NCBI GenBank assembly: GCA_012961055.1
Contig: DUAA01000035.1
Span: 1-7,827 of the forward strand
DNA from: Nitrospinaceae bacterium
GTDB taxonomy: Bacteria > Nitrospinota > Nitrospinia > Nitrospinales > VA-1
Reading direction: 5' to 3'
DNA length: 7,827 nt
Shown here piece after piece: positions 1-6,218 of the stretch. Below the pieces are notes generated by a model, which saw nothing but the letters and a program-made list of their open reading frames with translations, had not been told where the DNA came from and did not search any database. Each line of letters opens with the position of its first letter. Position 1 is the first letter of the stretch. The position numbers and the translations under genes are program-made.

Positions 1-168
1 TGAAGTCCAAATGGAATGGTCAATATATAGCAAATGTGCAATAACACGTCAAGCATCCCTCTACCGAGGCGAACAATGAGCAGAGGTTTGTCGCGCTGGA
101 AGGGATGATCTTAAGCCAAATAAATATATTGCAGCTTTTCCGCAGAGGTACTTTGATTTGGAGGTTTT
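1..168. other. Upstream flank without a recognisable gene
   Basis: I see no supportable coding region in this stretch before the first gene. It may be the downstream or promoter region of a gene outside the window. An 8-nt direct repeat, GCAGAGGT, occurs at 80-87 and 142-149, and CCTCT (58-62) could pair with AGAGG (82-86). Both are short enough to be chance. No convincing -35/-10 pair is visible. The only clear signal is the ribosome binding site GGAGG at 160-164, which belongs to the gene starting at 169. Confidence 0.4.
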
Positions 169-708
169 ATGTTTAGCAAGTTAAAATTTGTGACAGGTAA
201 CCCCAATAAAGTGAGGGAGGCCGGGGAGATTTTGGGCCGTGTTATCGATTCGGTCCAAGTAGGCGGACTTTTCGAAATTCAGACACCTGATCTAGATAAG
301 GTCGTGCGGCACAAAGCTCAACAGGCGTATTCGGTTTTGCAATGCCCGGTAATGGTGGAAGATTCTGGACTGATTTTCCATGCGTGGAACGGTTTGCCCG
401 GTGCGTTGGTCAAGTGGTTTGAAGAATCGGTGGGCTGTCAGGGAATGTTGAAAATGGTGAGCGATTTTAAGGATCGAAGTGCTACAGCAATTTGCTGTTT
501 CGCTGTCTATGACGGAAAAGAAATGCAAATAGCCCGAGGCGAAGTGAAAGGAACTATATCGGAAAAGGTTCGAGGGAAAAATGGGTTTGGCTGGGATGTG
601 ATTTTTATCCCGGAGGGTTATGAGCAAACATATGGAGAGATGACCGCGCAACAGAAAAATACTATTTCCCATAGAAGAAGAGCTCTAGATAAACTAAAGG
701 CCTGCTAG
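169..708 (+). CDS. Non-canonical purine NTP pyrophosphatase, HAM1/ITPA type
   Basis: This 179-residue cytosolic enzyme is predicted to hydrolyse ITP, dITP and XTP to the monophosphate plus pyrophosphate, keeping deaminated purines out of DNA and RNA. The HAM1 signatures are all present. The N-terminal TGNxxK loop is at 9-14, EDSG at 64-67, GLPGA at 75-79, GFGWD at 139-143, and KNTISHRR at 163-170, which carries the conserved S167-H168-R169 base/phosphate-binding end. The block PEGYEQTYGEM (148-158) and VKWFEES (81-87) resemble eukaryotic ITPA and archaeal homologues more than E. coli RdgB, which is also longer (about 197 residues). The ATG start is supported by GGAGG at 160-164, with a tight spacing of 4 nt. 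It stands alone and converges on the next gene. The family is clear; the ITPA-like subtype is inferred from remembered sequences. Confidence 0.93.
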   Translation: MFSKLKFVTGNPNKVREAGEILGRVIDSVQVGGLFEIQTPDLDKVVRHKAQQAYSVLQCPVMVEDSGLIFHAWNGLPGALVKWFEESVGCQGMLKMVSDFKDRSATAICCFAVYDGKEMQIARGEVKGTISEKVRGKNGFGWDVIFIPEGYEQTYGEMTAQQKNTISHRRRALDKLKAC

Positions 709-780
709 GTGTAAGGCCAACTGACAAAGACCTTTTTGGGCGACAAAACTTGATTTCGGCTTAAAAAGTTTATAGTCAGT

Positions 781-1176
781 TCAAATTAGGTTTTGCAGGT
801 TCAAATATAATCTTTTAAAAGCTTTTTGATAGAGCGGTAGTTTCTGGTAGATCACTTCGACTTCATGGTCATTGGGTTTTTGATTGATTTGCTTAAAGTC
901 TGAAATCATCTCTTGCCACTGGGAGGATTCTTCTGCCCAACCATTTTTGGCGGCCAATGCTATACAGTCTTCATCGTTTTGAGAGGGTTCCGTATTGGAT
1001 TTGTCAAAACCGCGAATAGTTTTAATAGCCATGGTATAAGTATGCCCAAATCGTTGCAAAGCGGCGCCCTTGAAATAATCGGTGTTTTCTTGGCTCAAGA
1101 CTTCATCCAACCGTTGTAGGTTCCAGTCGAAATGAGTTAATAATCCTTTTTTCTGCGGTGAAGGTATTTTAGACAT
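781..1176 (-). CDS. HEPN-like nucleotidyltransferase substrate-binding family protein, catalytic motif apparently lost
   Basis: This small soluble protein has 131 residues from ATG 1176. An in-frame GTG at 1203 would give 140. Neither start has a Shine-Dalgarno sequence; the ATG fits the family length better. It resembles the HI0074/MNT-associated HEPN family. Numbered from the GTG, the helix LQRFGHTYTMAIKTIRGF spans 49-66. The A-x-x-x-G-W segment is at 85-89, W-x-E-M at 96-99, and a C-terminal IYQKLPLYQKAFKRL helix at 118-132. In the family, W-x-E-M is followed by an RNxxxH motif. Here the aligned residues read F103-K104 and Q108, so the catalytic Arg and His seem to be missing. These proteins usually sit beside a minimal nucleotidyltransferase as a toxin-antitoxin-like pair, but none is present here. 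The assignment is moderate and based on motif recall, so a divergent unrelated helical protein is possible. Confidence 0.6.
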   Translation of the reverse strand: MSKIPSPQKKGLLTHFDWNLQRLDEVLSQENTDYFKGAALQRFGHTYTMAIKTIRGFDKSNTEPSQNDEDCIALAAKNGWAEESSQWQEMISDFKQINQKPNDHEVEVIYQKLPLYQKAFKRLYLNLQNLI

Positions 1177-1203
1177 GTAAGTGATTGAACTTAAATTTCT
1201 CAC

Positions 1204-1354
1204 TAGGTGTGGGTCGTGATATTCTTCCTCAGCCTTAATTAGGCTGTTGGCCGAAAAAATATTTGTTCGAAAATAGTGCTGTTGTGATTTGCGACTGGTG
1301 ACTACTTTGCTAGTCTATATCAATTTTTAATCTAAACCAGAATTTTATATCATC
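1204..1354. other. Divergent intergenic region
   Basis: This 151-bp gap separates two divergently transcribed genes and should hold both promoters, but I find no strong consensus boxes. On the plus side, TTGCTA near 1308 is followed by AT-rich DNA, with no well-placed -10 box and no Shine-Dalgarno sequence before ATG 1355. On the minus side, the reading frame of the HEPN-like gene stays open upstream of GTG 1203 until a TAG at 1315-1317, but it contains no ATG, GTG or TTG codon. Confidence 0.3.
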
Positions 1355-1786
1355 ATGAGTGACGAAAATGTTGAAAATATTTTTATCGATAATGGGGATG
1401 GTACTATCAGTTCCAAGAGGCATGGTCTGATGTGGTGCAAGACCGACAGCATGAACGATTTGAAGAAGTGGGTCAATTATCAAGAGAGTGCCGACTATGC
1501 GCGAGGGTTTCGAGAACAAAAATATGCAGGATATGATAATTGGCGCTTACCCGAAAAAGATGAAATGTTTACCCTCTTTGATAAAAATTTGGATAATAGG
1601 GATCAGTTTGGCAAGACGATTTTTATTAGCAAAAAATTTGCCTCAGGGGGTGGATTTTCCATGATCGCGCTGCAGGTGACGGGTCGAATGCGTACATGGA
1701 TTCTAAATATTCGTGATGGCGAGTTTAATCATCCTGACGGACTCTGGACTTTGACTGAAGCCGCTAGAGTTGTTCGATCTATTTAG
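1355..1786 (+). CDS. DUF1566 (Lcl C-terminal-like) domain protein
   Basis: This is a single-domain protein of 143 residues without a signal peptide or membrane segment, so probably cytosolic. The N-terminal motif DNGDGTISSKRHGLMW (12-27) matches the DUF1566 opening, D-x-G-D-G-T...G-L-M-W. It is followed by the conserved GYDNWRLPEKDEM (59-71) and a C-terminal W-x-L-x-I-x-D-G (114-121) leading to ARVVRS (137-142). All expected landmarks of one domain are present in order, so the protein looks complete. The function of the family is not established. It occurs in secreted, collagen-like and hypothetical proteins and is thought to be a binding fold. There is no Shine-Dalgarno sequence before the ATG. 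The stop is 36 nt before acs on the same strand, so the two may be co-transcribed, although acs has its own strong ribosome binding site. Confidence 0.8.
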   Translation: MSDENVENIFIDNGDGTISSKRHGLMWCKTDSMNDLKKWVNYQESADYARGFREQKYAGYDNWRLPEKDEMFTLFDKNLDNRDQFGKTIFISKKFASGGGFSMIALQVTGRMRTWILNIRDGEFNHPDGLWTLTEAARVVRSI

Positions 1787-1822
1787 CTACACGCGCTGTT
1801 TGTTATAAGGAGCAGATAAATA

Positions 1823-3805
1823 ATGAGTGAGGAAATCTTTTATCCTTCTAAGTCCATTTCCGCAAAAGCTTTGATTCAGAATATGGATCAATATCAGGAA
1901 ATGTATGATCGTTCCATCAATGAGCCGGAAAAATTCTGGGCTGAAGAGGCCGACAAGTTCACTTGGTTTAAAAAATGGGATCAGGTGCGTAGCTATAATT
2001 ATAATGTCAATAATGGAAAAATAAATATCGAATGGTTCAAAGGGGCCGAAACTAATATTACGATCAATTGCCTAGACCGTCATTTAGAAAAACGGGGAGA
2101 TCAGACCGCCATTTTATGGGAAGGGAACGAACCCGGGGAGAACATATACTTAACATATCGGCATTTGCATGAAGAGGTTTGCAAGTTCGCAAATGTATTA
2201 AAACGTCATGGTGTGAAAAAGGGGGACCGAGTTTCTATTTATATGCCGATGGTTGTGGAATTGGCTATTGCGATGTTGGCTTGCGCCAGAATAGGGGCTG
2301 TTCACTCTATTGTTTTTGGTGGATTTTCTCCTGTAGCTCTGGCCGATAGAATTATCGACTCTGCCTGCACTGTTCTAATAACCACCGATGGTGGATTTCG
2401 CGGTGCGAAAACAGTGCCAATAAAATCTAATGCGGATGAAGCTATAAAGTTGGCTGAAAAAGATGGGGTGATTGTAAGAACCTGTATTGTATCTCAGAGG
2501 CTGGGTGAAAAGATTTCGGTCCAAATGCATCGAGATAGAGATTTTTGGTGGCATGATGAAATGAAAGATGTCGACCCGGTTTGTGAAGCGGAAGTCATGT
2601 CGGCGGAGGACCCTTTATTCATTCTCTATACATCGGGCTCAACAGGAAAACCCAAAGGAGTTCAGCACAATGTTGGCGGCTATATGATTTATGCTGCTAT
2701 GACCCATAAGTATATTTTTGATTATCAGGATGGGGATATTTGGTGGTGTACAGCAGATATTGGTTGGGTAACAGGCCATTCTTATATTGTCTATGGTCCA
2801 TTGGCTAATGGAGCAACAACGATTATGTTTGAAGGTATCCCCACTTATCCTAATTGTGGGAGGTTTTGGGATGTAGTAGACCGACTAAAAGTCACGCAAT
2901 TTTATACCGCTCCCACCGCCATTCGAGCTTTAATGGCGTTTGGCGATTACACTCCTTCCCAATATGATCTATCAACATTGCGAGTTTTAGGCTCAGTGGG
3001 TGAACCTATCAATCCAGAGGCTTGGCGGTGGTACCACAAAAATGTAGGAAGGGGGCGTTGCCCCATTGTTGATACTTGGTGGCAAACAGAGACTGGAGGC
3101 ATCATGATAACACCTATCCCTGGTTGCACCCCAGCAAAACCTGGCTCGGCAGCCTTCCCCTTTTTTGGTATAAAGCCTGTGGTGATTGAAGCGGAAACTG
3201 GTAAAGTTCTTGAAGGAAACGGAGTAACCGGGGTATTAGCAATATCTGAACCTTGGCCGGGACAAATGAGAACAGTTTATGGGGATCACGAACGTTTCGA
3301 GGAAACCTATTTTAAGATTTATCCCGGATATTATTTTACTGGTGATGGCTGTAGTCGCGATAAAGATGGTTATTATTGGATTACAGGTAGGGTCGATGAT
3401 GTTATCAATGTGTCTGGTCATAGAATCGGATCCGCCGAGGTAGAGTCAGCGCTTGTACTTCATGAGTCTGTGGCAGAAGCTGCAGTGGTAGGTTTCCCTC
3501 ATGATATTAAAGGGCAGGGGATCTACGCCTACGTTTCTCTTATGGGTGGGATGCAACCGAATGATGATTTGAAAAAATCTTTAGTACAGTTTGTACGCAA
3601 AGAAATTGGACCGATCGCCGCACCCGATGTCATACATTGGGCTCCTGCGCTCCCGAAAACCCGTTCAGGCAAAATCATGCGACGCATTCTTCGAAAAATT
3701 GCAGCGAATGAAGCCGACCAATTAGGAGATACTTCAACACTGGCAGATTCTTCTGTGGTGGATCAACTTAAAACTTCTTACCTGGAAATGTTTCCTAAGG
3801 GCTGA
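1823..3805 (+). CDS. acs: Acetyl-CoA synthetase (AMP-forming)
   Basis: It activates acetate with ATP and CoA to acetyl-CoA, AMP and pyrophosphate, through an acetyl-adenylate. The 660 residues match the usual length (about 650). The ACAS N-terminal region ([16 protein letters not shown], 25-40) is followed by the AMP-binding core. The phosphate loop [10 protein letters not shown] is at 270-279. WWQTETGG starts at W419-W420; the second Trp corresponds to the acetate-pocket Trp that shortens substrate choice to C2. Further on are TGDG with D508, then R523 and R534 in [13 protein letters not shown], which mark the ATP-binding and hinge region. The C-terminal PKTRSGK ends at K617, equivalent to the catalytic lysine that Pat-type acetyltransferases modify and sirtuins restore in enterics. 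AAGGAG at 1807-1812 lies 10 nt before ATG 1823. A hairpin terminator follows at 3829-3864. Whether K617 is acetylated here cannot be seen. Confidence 0.98.
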   Translation: MSEEIFYPSKSISAKALIQNMDQYQEMYDRSINEPEKFWAEEADKFTWFKKWDQVRSYNYNVNNGKINIEWFKGAETNITINCLDRHLEKRGDQTAILWEGNEPGENIYLTYRHLHEEVCKFANVLKRHGVKKGDRVSIYMPMVVELAIAMLACARIGAVHSIVFGGFSPVALADRIIDSACTVLITTDGGFRGAKTVPIKSNADEAIKLAEKDGVIVRTCIVSQRLGEKISVQMHRDRDFWWHDEMKDVDPVCEAEVMSAEDPLFILYTSGSTGKPKGVQHNVGGYMIYAAMTHKYIFDYQDGDIWWCTADIGWVTGHSYIVYGPLANGATTIMFEGIPTYPNCGRFWDVVDRLKVTQFYTAPTAIRALMAFGDYTPSQYDLSTLRVLGSVGEPINPEAWRWYHKNVGRGRCPIVDTWWQTETGGIMITPIPGCTPAKPGSAAFPFFGIKPVVIEAETGKVLEGNGVTGVLAISEPWPGQMRTVYGDHERFEETYFKIYPGYYFTGDGCSRDKDGYYWITGRVDDVINVSGHRIGSAEVESALVLHESVAEAAVVGFPHDIKGQGIYAYVSLMGGMQPNDDLKKSLVQFVRKEIGPIAAPDVIHWAPALPKTRSGKIMRRILRKIAANEADQLGDTSTLADSSVVDQLKTSYLEMFPKG

Positions 3806-3828
3806 TAAGGCAAAAGGGATCAAATCGG

Positions 3829-3864
3829 AACATGGAGTTGAATGAAAATTCAACTCCATGTTTT
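3829..3864 (+). terminator. Intrinsic terminator of acs
   Basis: A perfect 15-bp inverted repeat (3829-3843 with 3848-3862) encloses a GAAA tetraloop (3844-3847). The 3' arm runs directly into TTTT at 3861-3864. It begins 24 nt after the acs stop. The stem is AT-rich but long and uninterrupted. The minus-strand side of the stem is also followed by a short run of T after a few bases, so it may have some activity in both directions. Confidence 0.85.
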
Positions 3865-3928
3865 CTCACTCTACAGTGAAAAGAGAAAGGTCTCCTCTCC
3901 CCCCAAAAAATAATTCTGAGCATTTTGT

Positions 3929-3958
3929 TTGAGATAACCGTTGAGCTTAAATTATAAA
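3929..3958 (+). promoter_or_regulatory. Candidate sigma70-type promoter in the gap after acs
   Basis: TTGAGA (3929-3934) and TATAAA (3953-3958) are separated by 18 nt. Each box matches the sigma70 consensus at five of six positions. The nearest plus-strand gene starts more than 500 nt downstream, so if the promoter is real it drives either a long leader or an unannotated RNA. AT-rich DNA yields such pairs by chance fairly often. Confidence 0.35.
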
Positions 3959-4014
3959 CAAATTTTGGGTGGTGTCAATTAAAGTTTTGAAATTTAAGGG
4001 GTAATGGGTTTATA

Positions 4015-4023
4015 TGGTATAAT
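4015..4023 (+). promoter_or_regulatory. Candidate extended -10 element
   Basis: TGGTATAAT contains a perfect TATAAT preceded by the TGn extension. No good -35 lies at 17 nt; the nearest T-rich hexamer, TTTAAG at 3993-3998, is 19 nt away. It would start a transcript near 4030, about 460 nt before the next gene. Confidence 0.3.
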
Positions 4024-4334
4024 GGGCAAATTTGAAAATTAAGATAAGGTAATTAGAATTGTTCTTAAGATATTTTATAGTGGTGACTTGCTTATTTTCT
4101 TTTAAACCTTAAAAAGTCAAATTACTTGGCGGTTTCAAGCGAATTACTGTGTTAAATGTTGAAAGGGTTTCAGGATCACACCTTTTTTAAGATAGCCATA
4201 ATCTTATGTTAGACATTCGGTTGGTTGGGGTTCTGAGAGTTTCTTCGCTGAACTGGTTGATATTCATTAGAGCCTTTTGTTTTATATAATGAATTCTTCC
4301 AAGTTTGTTCGTGGCGTGGCTTGCATTTGTAGGG

Positions 4335-4365
4335 GAGTAATAGTATTTGGTCCCATTACTCTTTT
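4335..4365 (+). other. Weak hairpin followed by T run
   Basis: GAGTAAT (4335-4341) pairs with ATTACTC (4355-4361) around a 13-nt loop and is followed directly by TTTT (4362-4365). It has the shape of a weak terminator and could end an RNA starting at either upstream promoter candidate. A 7-bp AT-rich stem with a large loop may equally be chance. Confidence 0.25.
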
Positions 4366-4451
4366 GAGGAGTGAGTTGAGGACAGGATTTAAAGAAAAAG
4401 CGGGAGATTTATTTAATAGTATATAAATATTTTTATTAAATATCATTAAAA

Positions 4452-4460
4452 TGGTATTAT
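4452..4460 (+). promoter_or_regulatory. Candidate extended -10 promoter of the FGE-like lipoprotein gene
   Basis: TGGTATTAT is a TGn-extended -10 element, five of six to TATAAT. It ends 27 nt before the lipoprotein ATG, so transcription would start near 4467 and give a leader of about 20 nt. There is no recognisable -35, which extended -10 promoters can lack. The short T-rich leader contains no Shine-Dalgarno sequence. Confidence 0.4.
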
Positions 4461-4487
4461 CAATTTTTTTCAACTTCAGATAAAACA

Positions 4488-5390
4488 ATGCGTTTTTATA
4501 ATAATTTTATTGTCATCAGTCTAATTTTTCTACTTTTTTCCTGCTCAGACAAACGAGAGGAGCAGACTGCTGATGAATTGCATCCCAGCTTTTCTGAACT
4601 GCCAAAAATACCTGAAGAATCTACACTTGTCACAAATCAGCGGGTTGTCCCAGTTCAATTTTCTTCCGAAGATCAGGAAAAAGCCAGCAAAGCTCCTGAG
4701 GGTATGGTGTTTATTAAAGGTGGGTGTTTTATAATGGGGAATGATTATTCTCAGGAAGATGAAAAACCCGAGCATGATGTTTGTGTGGCTGATTTTTATC
4801 TAGATAAGTATGAAGTGACTCAGGCGCGTTGGGAAAAGGTGATGGGTTTTATTCCCTCCAAATTTATTGGTGAAGATCTGCCCGTGGAGCAGGTCAATTT
4901 TCTGAATGTTCAGAAATTTATTAAGAAATCGAATGGTGCTTGTAGTCGTTTACCGAGCGAAGCAGAATGGGAGTATGCGGCGCGTGGAGGGGTCACGACT
5001 CGATACTATTGGGGGAATATGGTGCATGGCGATTACACTTGGTATGAAGAGAATTCAGAAGAATCTACGCACCCCGTTGGAAGCAAGGCTCCCAATCAGT
5101 ATGGTCTTCATGACATGAAGGGAAATGTTTGGGAATGGGTAAACGACTGGTATGAACCCTATTATAAAATCCGCTCGGCAACCAATCCTCTAGGGCCAGA
5201 AACGGGGGAATCGAAAGTTGTTCGGGGGGGGTCTTTCAATTCCTCAGCTGGTGCATTGCGTATTACCAACCGAACTTGGTTACATCCTGAAAATAAAGTG
5301 TTCCCAAAAGTGACCACCTACGGTCAAGTAATGAATGAGATTTTAAACTATGTAGGCTTCCGTTGCGCTCAGTCTATCTCTGACGATTGA
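4488..5390 (+). CDS. Lipoprotein with formylglycine-generating-enzyme (FGE/SUMF1-like) domain
   Basis: This 300-residue protein starts with a type II signal peptide. A short basic/polar start and hydrophobic stretch (7-17) lead to LFS-C with the lipidated Cys at 19, so it should be exported and membrane-anchored. A linker to about 68 precedes one FGE-sulfatase domain (71-296). Landmarks are EGMVFIKGGCFIMG (71-84), YEVTQ..W (108-115), SRLPSEAEWEYAARGG (153-168), GLHDMKGNVWEW (206-217), RGGSF (246-250) and GFRCA (290-294). True FGE has a Cys pair after RGGSF that binds copper and converts a sulfatase Cys to formylglycine. Here NSSAGALR follows RGGSF and both Cys are absent, so a binding or structural role is more likely than catalysis. 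The remaining C80, C99, C152 and C293 could form disulfides. No sulfatase lies nearby. The start lacks a Shine-Dalgarno sequence but is fixed by the signal peptide. Confidence 0.92.
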   Translation: MRFYNNFIVISLIFLLFSCSDKREEQTADELHPSFSELPKIPEESTLVTNQRVVPVQFSSEDQEKASKAPEGMVFIKGGCFIMGNDYSQEDEKPEHDVCVADFYLDKYEVTQARWEKVMGFIPSKFIGEDLPVEQVNFLNVQKFIKKSNGACSRLPSEAEWEYAARGGVTTRYYWGNMVHGDYTWYEENSEESTHPVGSKAPNQYGLHDMKGNVWEWVNDWYEPYYKIRSATNPLGPETGESKVVRGGSFNSSAGALRITNRTWLHPENKVFPKVTTYGQVMNEILNYVGFRCAQSISDD

Positions 5391-5446
5391 TTTTTTATAT
5401 TCTTCCTCCCTCTCTTCTAATTAAAGAAACTTTTTAATTTCTTTCT

Positions 5447-5486
5447 AATAAAAATTCTCTGTCACTTTTTCCCTCAGAGTGACAGA
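5447..5486 (-). terminator. Intrinsic terminator of the fur-type gene
   Basis: On the minus strand TCTGTCACT (5486-5478) pairs perfectly with AGTGACAGA (5466-5458) around an 11-nt loop. It is followed after GAA by five T residues (5454-5450) and further AT. This is a convincing rho-independent terminator shape for transcripts leaving the fur-type gene, 158 nt past its stop. The 3' part of its arm is shared with an alternative inverted repeat (5471-5484 with 5499-5512). Confidence 0.6.
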
Positions 5487-5512
5487 AAGGCTTTGTTTTG
5501 TCATTCTGAAGG
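5471..5512. repeat. Inverted pair of a TGTCAYTCTGARGG element
   Basis: TGTCATTCTGAAGG lies on the plus strand at 5499-5512, and TGTCACTCTGAGGG on the minus strand at 5484-5471. They match at 12 of 14 positions and are 14 nt apart. As plus-strand RNA they pair over 11 contiguous positions (one G-U) plus two more after one mismatch. The core TGTCATTCTGA resembles a dispersed intergenic repeat I recall from several environmental bacterial genomes, so these may be remnants of such a repeat. Confidence 0.5.
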
Positions 5513-5643
5513 TAATGAGGATGAGGGGTGCAAAATTTTTGACTTGCTCAAACGTTTATTTGTAAGGGAGAGCTATTAAGAAATTGCGTTAAGTGCCCAG
5601 GCTGTTTGTTTTAGTGAAGTGTTGGCTCTACGCCCAGTAGGCA

Positions 5644-6072
5644 TTAGCGACATTCGCTACACAGTCCAAACATGTCCAATTTATGGGAGGTGATGGTGAA
5701 ACCATTTCGGCTTGCTACTTCTTCTTGGAATTTTTCGATTAGGGGATGGTTGAATTCGATGATTTTACCGCATTCGGTGCAGATCATGTGATCGTGATGC
5801 CCGTGCATAAATTTGTGTTCATACCTCTTTTGCCCATCTCCAAAATCAAGGTCTGAAGCTAGGCCACTTTGGGTCAGTAAGGCTAGAGTGCGATATACAG
5901 TTGCCAGGCCTACCTTTGGGTCAGTTAGTGTTACCTGTTTATAAAGTTCCTCGGCACTAACATGTTTTTCACATTCCAGAAAAGCATTGAGAACAGCACG
6001 CCTTTGTTTGGTGATTTTTAGTTTATTTTTTACGATATAATCTTGTAGAACTTCTAATTCTTTGCTGGCCAT
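5644..6072 (-). CDS. fur: Fur-family metal-responsive transcriptional regulator
   Basis: This 142-residue cytosolic dimeric repressor would sense a metal, probably Fe(II), and bind operator DNA. The N-terminal winged helix carries KITKQRRAVLNAF (19-31) and the recognition segment VGLATVYRTLALL (54-66). The C-terminal dimerisation domain has HGHHDHMIC (90-98). Two CxxC pairs, C98/C101 and C138/C141, form the structural zinc site, and H130 is a metal ligand. The regulatory-site acids read E85 and E106 within CGKIIEF. PerR-type peroxide sensors have Asp at these places, so this looks Fur-like rather than PerR. Zur cannot be excluded from sequence alone. AAGGA lies 4-5 nt before ATG 6072. The gene has its own promoter (6115-6143), an operator-like dyad at the predicted transcription start, and a terminator downstream. 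It is separated from hisS by 146 nt. Confidence 0.93.
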   Translation of the reverse strand: MASKELEVLQDYIVKNKLKITKQRRAVLNAFLECEKHVSAEELYKQVTLTDPKVGLATVYRTLALLTQSGLASDLDFGDGQKRYEHKFMHGHHDHMICTECGKIIEFNHPLIEKFQEEVASRNGFTITSHKLDMFGLCSECR

Positions 6073-6084
6073 AGCTTCCTTAAT

Positions 6085-6110
6085 TAAGCATCTAATATGG
6101 AGAATGCTTA
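6085..6110 (-). promoter_or_regulatory. Operator-like inverted repeat at the fur transcription start
   Basis: TAAGCAT (6085-6091) and ATGCTTA (6104-6110) form a perfect 7-bp inverted repeat with a 12-nt spacer. It covers the predicted transcription start (about 6108) and the leader, ending 12 nt before the start codon. The position suits a repressor site, such as autoregulation, or an mRNA hairpin close to the ribosome binding site. It does not match the classical 7-1-7 Fur box. Confidence 0.45.
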
Positions 6111-6114
6111 GGTA

Positions 6115-6143
6115 AAGTTAACACGAGCATGGTGATGGGTCAA
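6115..6143 (-). promoter_or_regulatory. Promoter of the fur-type gene
   Basis: On the minus strand, TTGACC (6143-6138) is a five-of-six -35 box. After exactly 17 nt comes TAACTT (6120-6115), preceded by TGT, which gives an extended -10. Transcription should start near 6108, about 36 nt before the ATG. The fur-type gene therefore need not depend on read-through from hisS. Confidence 0.6.
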
Positions 6144-6218
6144 TCGTACACCCTGAGTTTCAGATGCTGAAGTTTTAAAAAGTTTTAATCAGTAATTCCT
6201 TGAACAACGGATTGGTTT

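Larger units (their letters stand above)
3865..4487. other. Long AT-rich intergenic region without a recognisable gene
   Basis: About 620 nt lie between the acs terminator and the next gene. No reading frame with a ribosome binding site and protein-like character was found. The visible content is: a small hairpin TCACT-CTAC-AGTGA (3866-3879); a possible promoter at 3929-3958; an extended -10 at 4015-4023; a TGACTT/AAGTCA dyad (4084-4089 with 4114-4119) enclosing a second, AT-rich hairpin; a 7-bp hairpin with a T run at 4335-4365; and the likely promoter of the downstream lipoprotein at 4452-4460. It could be a long regulatory leader, a small-RNA locus or decayed sequence. Confidence 0.5.

Noticed and set aside
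719..781. AACTGAC/GTCAGTT inverted repeat between the convergent ITPase and HEPN-like genes, with an inner AAACTT/AAGTTT stem
   Set aside because: The arms are 49 nt apart and the inner stem has only 6 bp around a 14-nt loop, with no clear U tract; too weak to call a terminator.
4004..4042. 12-codon peptide frame (ATG at 4004) after AAGGGG
   Set aside because: The purine-rich site is only 2 nt from the ATG, too close to function, and the frame overlaps the extended -10 element.
4257..4290. TTGATA (4257-4262) and TATAAT (4285-4290) as a promoter
   Set aside because: The spacing is 22 nt, outside the workable range, and there is no TGn extension before the -10.
4282..4488. Minus-strand frame of 68 codons within the long gap, starting at a TTG
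   Set aside because: It has no Shine-Dalgarno sequence, starts over the lipoprotein start codon, has an AT-driven Lys/Asn/Ile-rich beginning, and matches no family I recognise. The second half looks somewhat protein-like, so a translated search would settle it.
5423..5444. AAAGAAA/TTTCTTT hairpin after the lipoprotein gene
   Set aside because: It is purely A-T rich apart from one pair and is not followed by a T run on either strand, so I do not call it a terminator.
6156..6174. TTCAG-ATG-CTGAA hairpin between hisS and fur as a hisS terminator
   Set aside because: On the minus strand only 5 bp pair and no U tract follows. The T run lies on the plus-strand side, where no gene ends.
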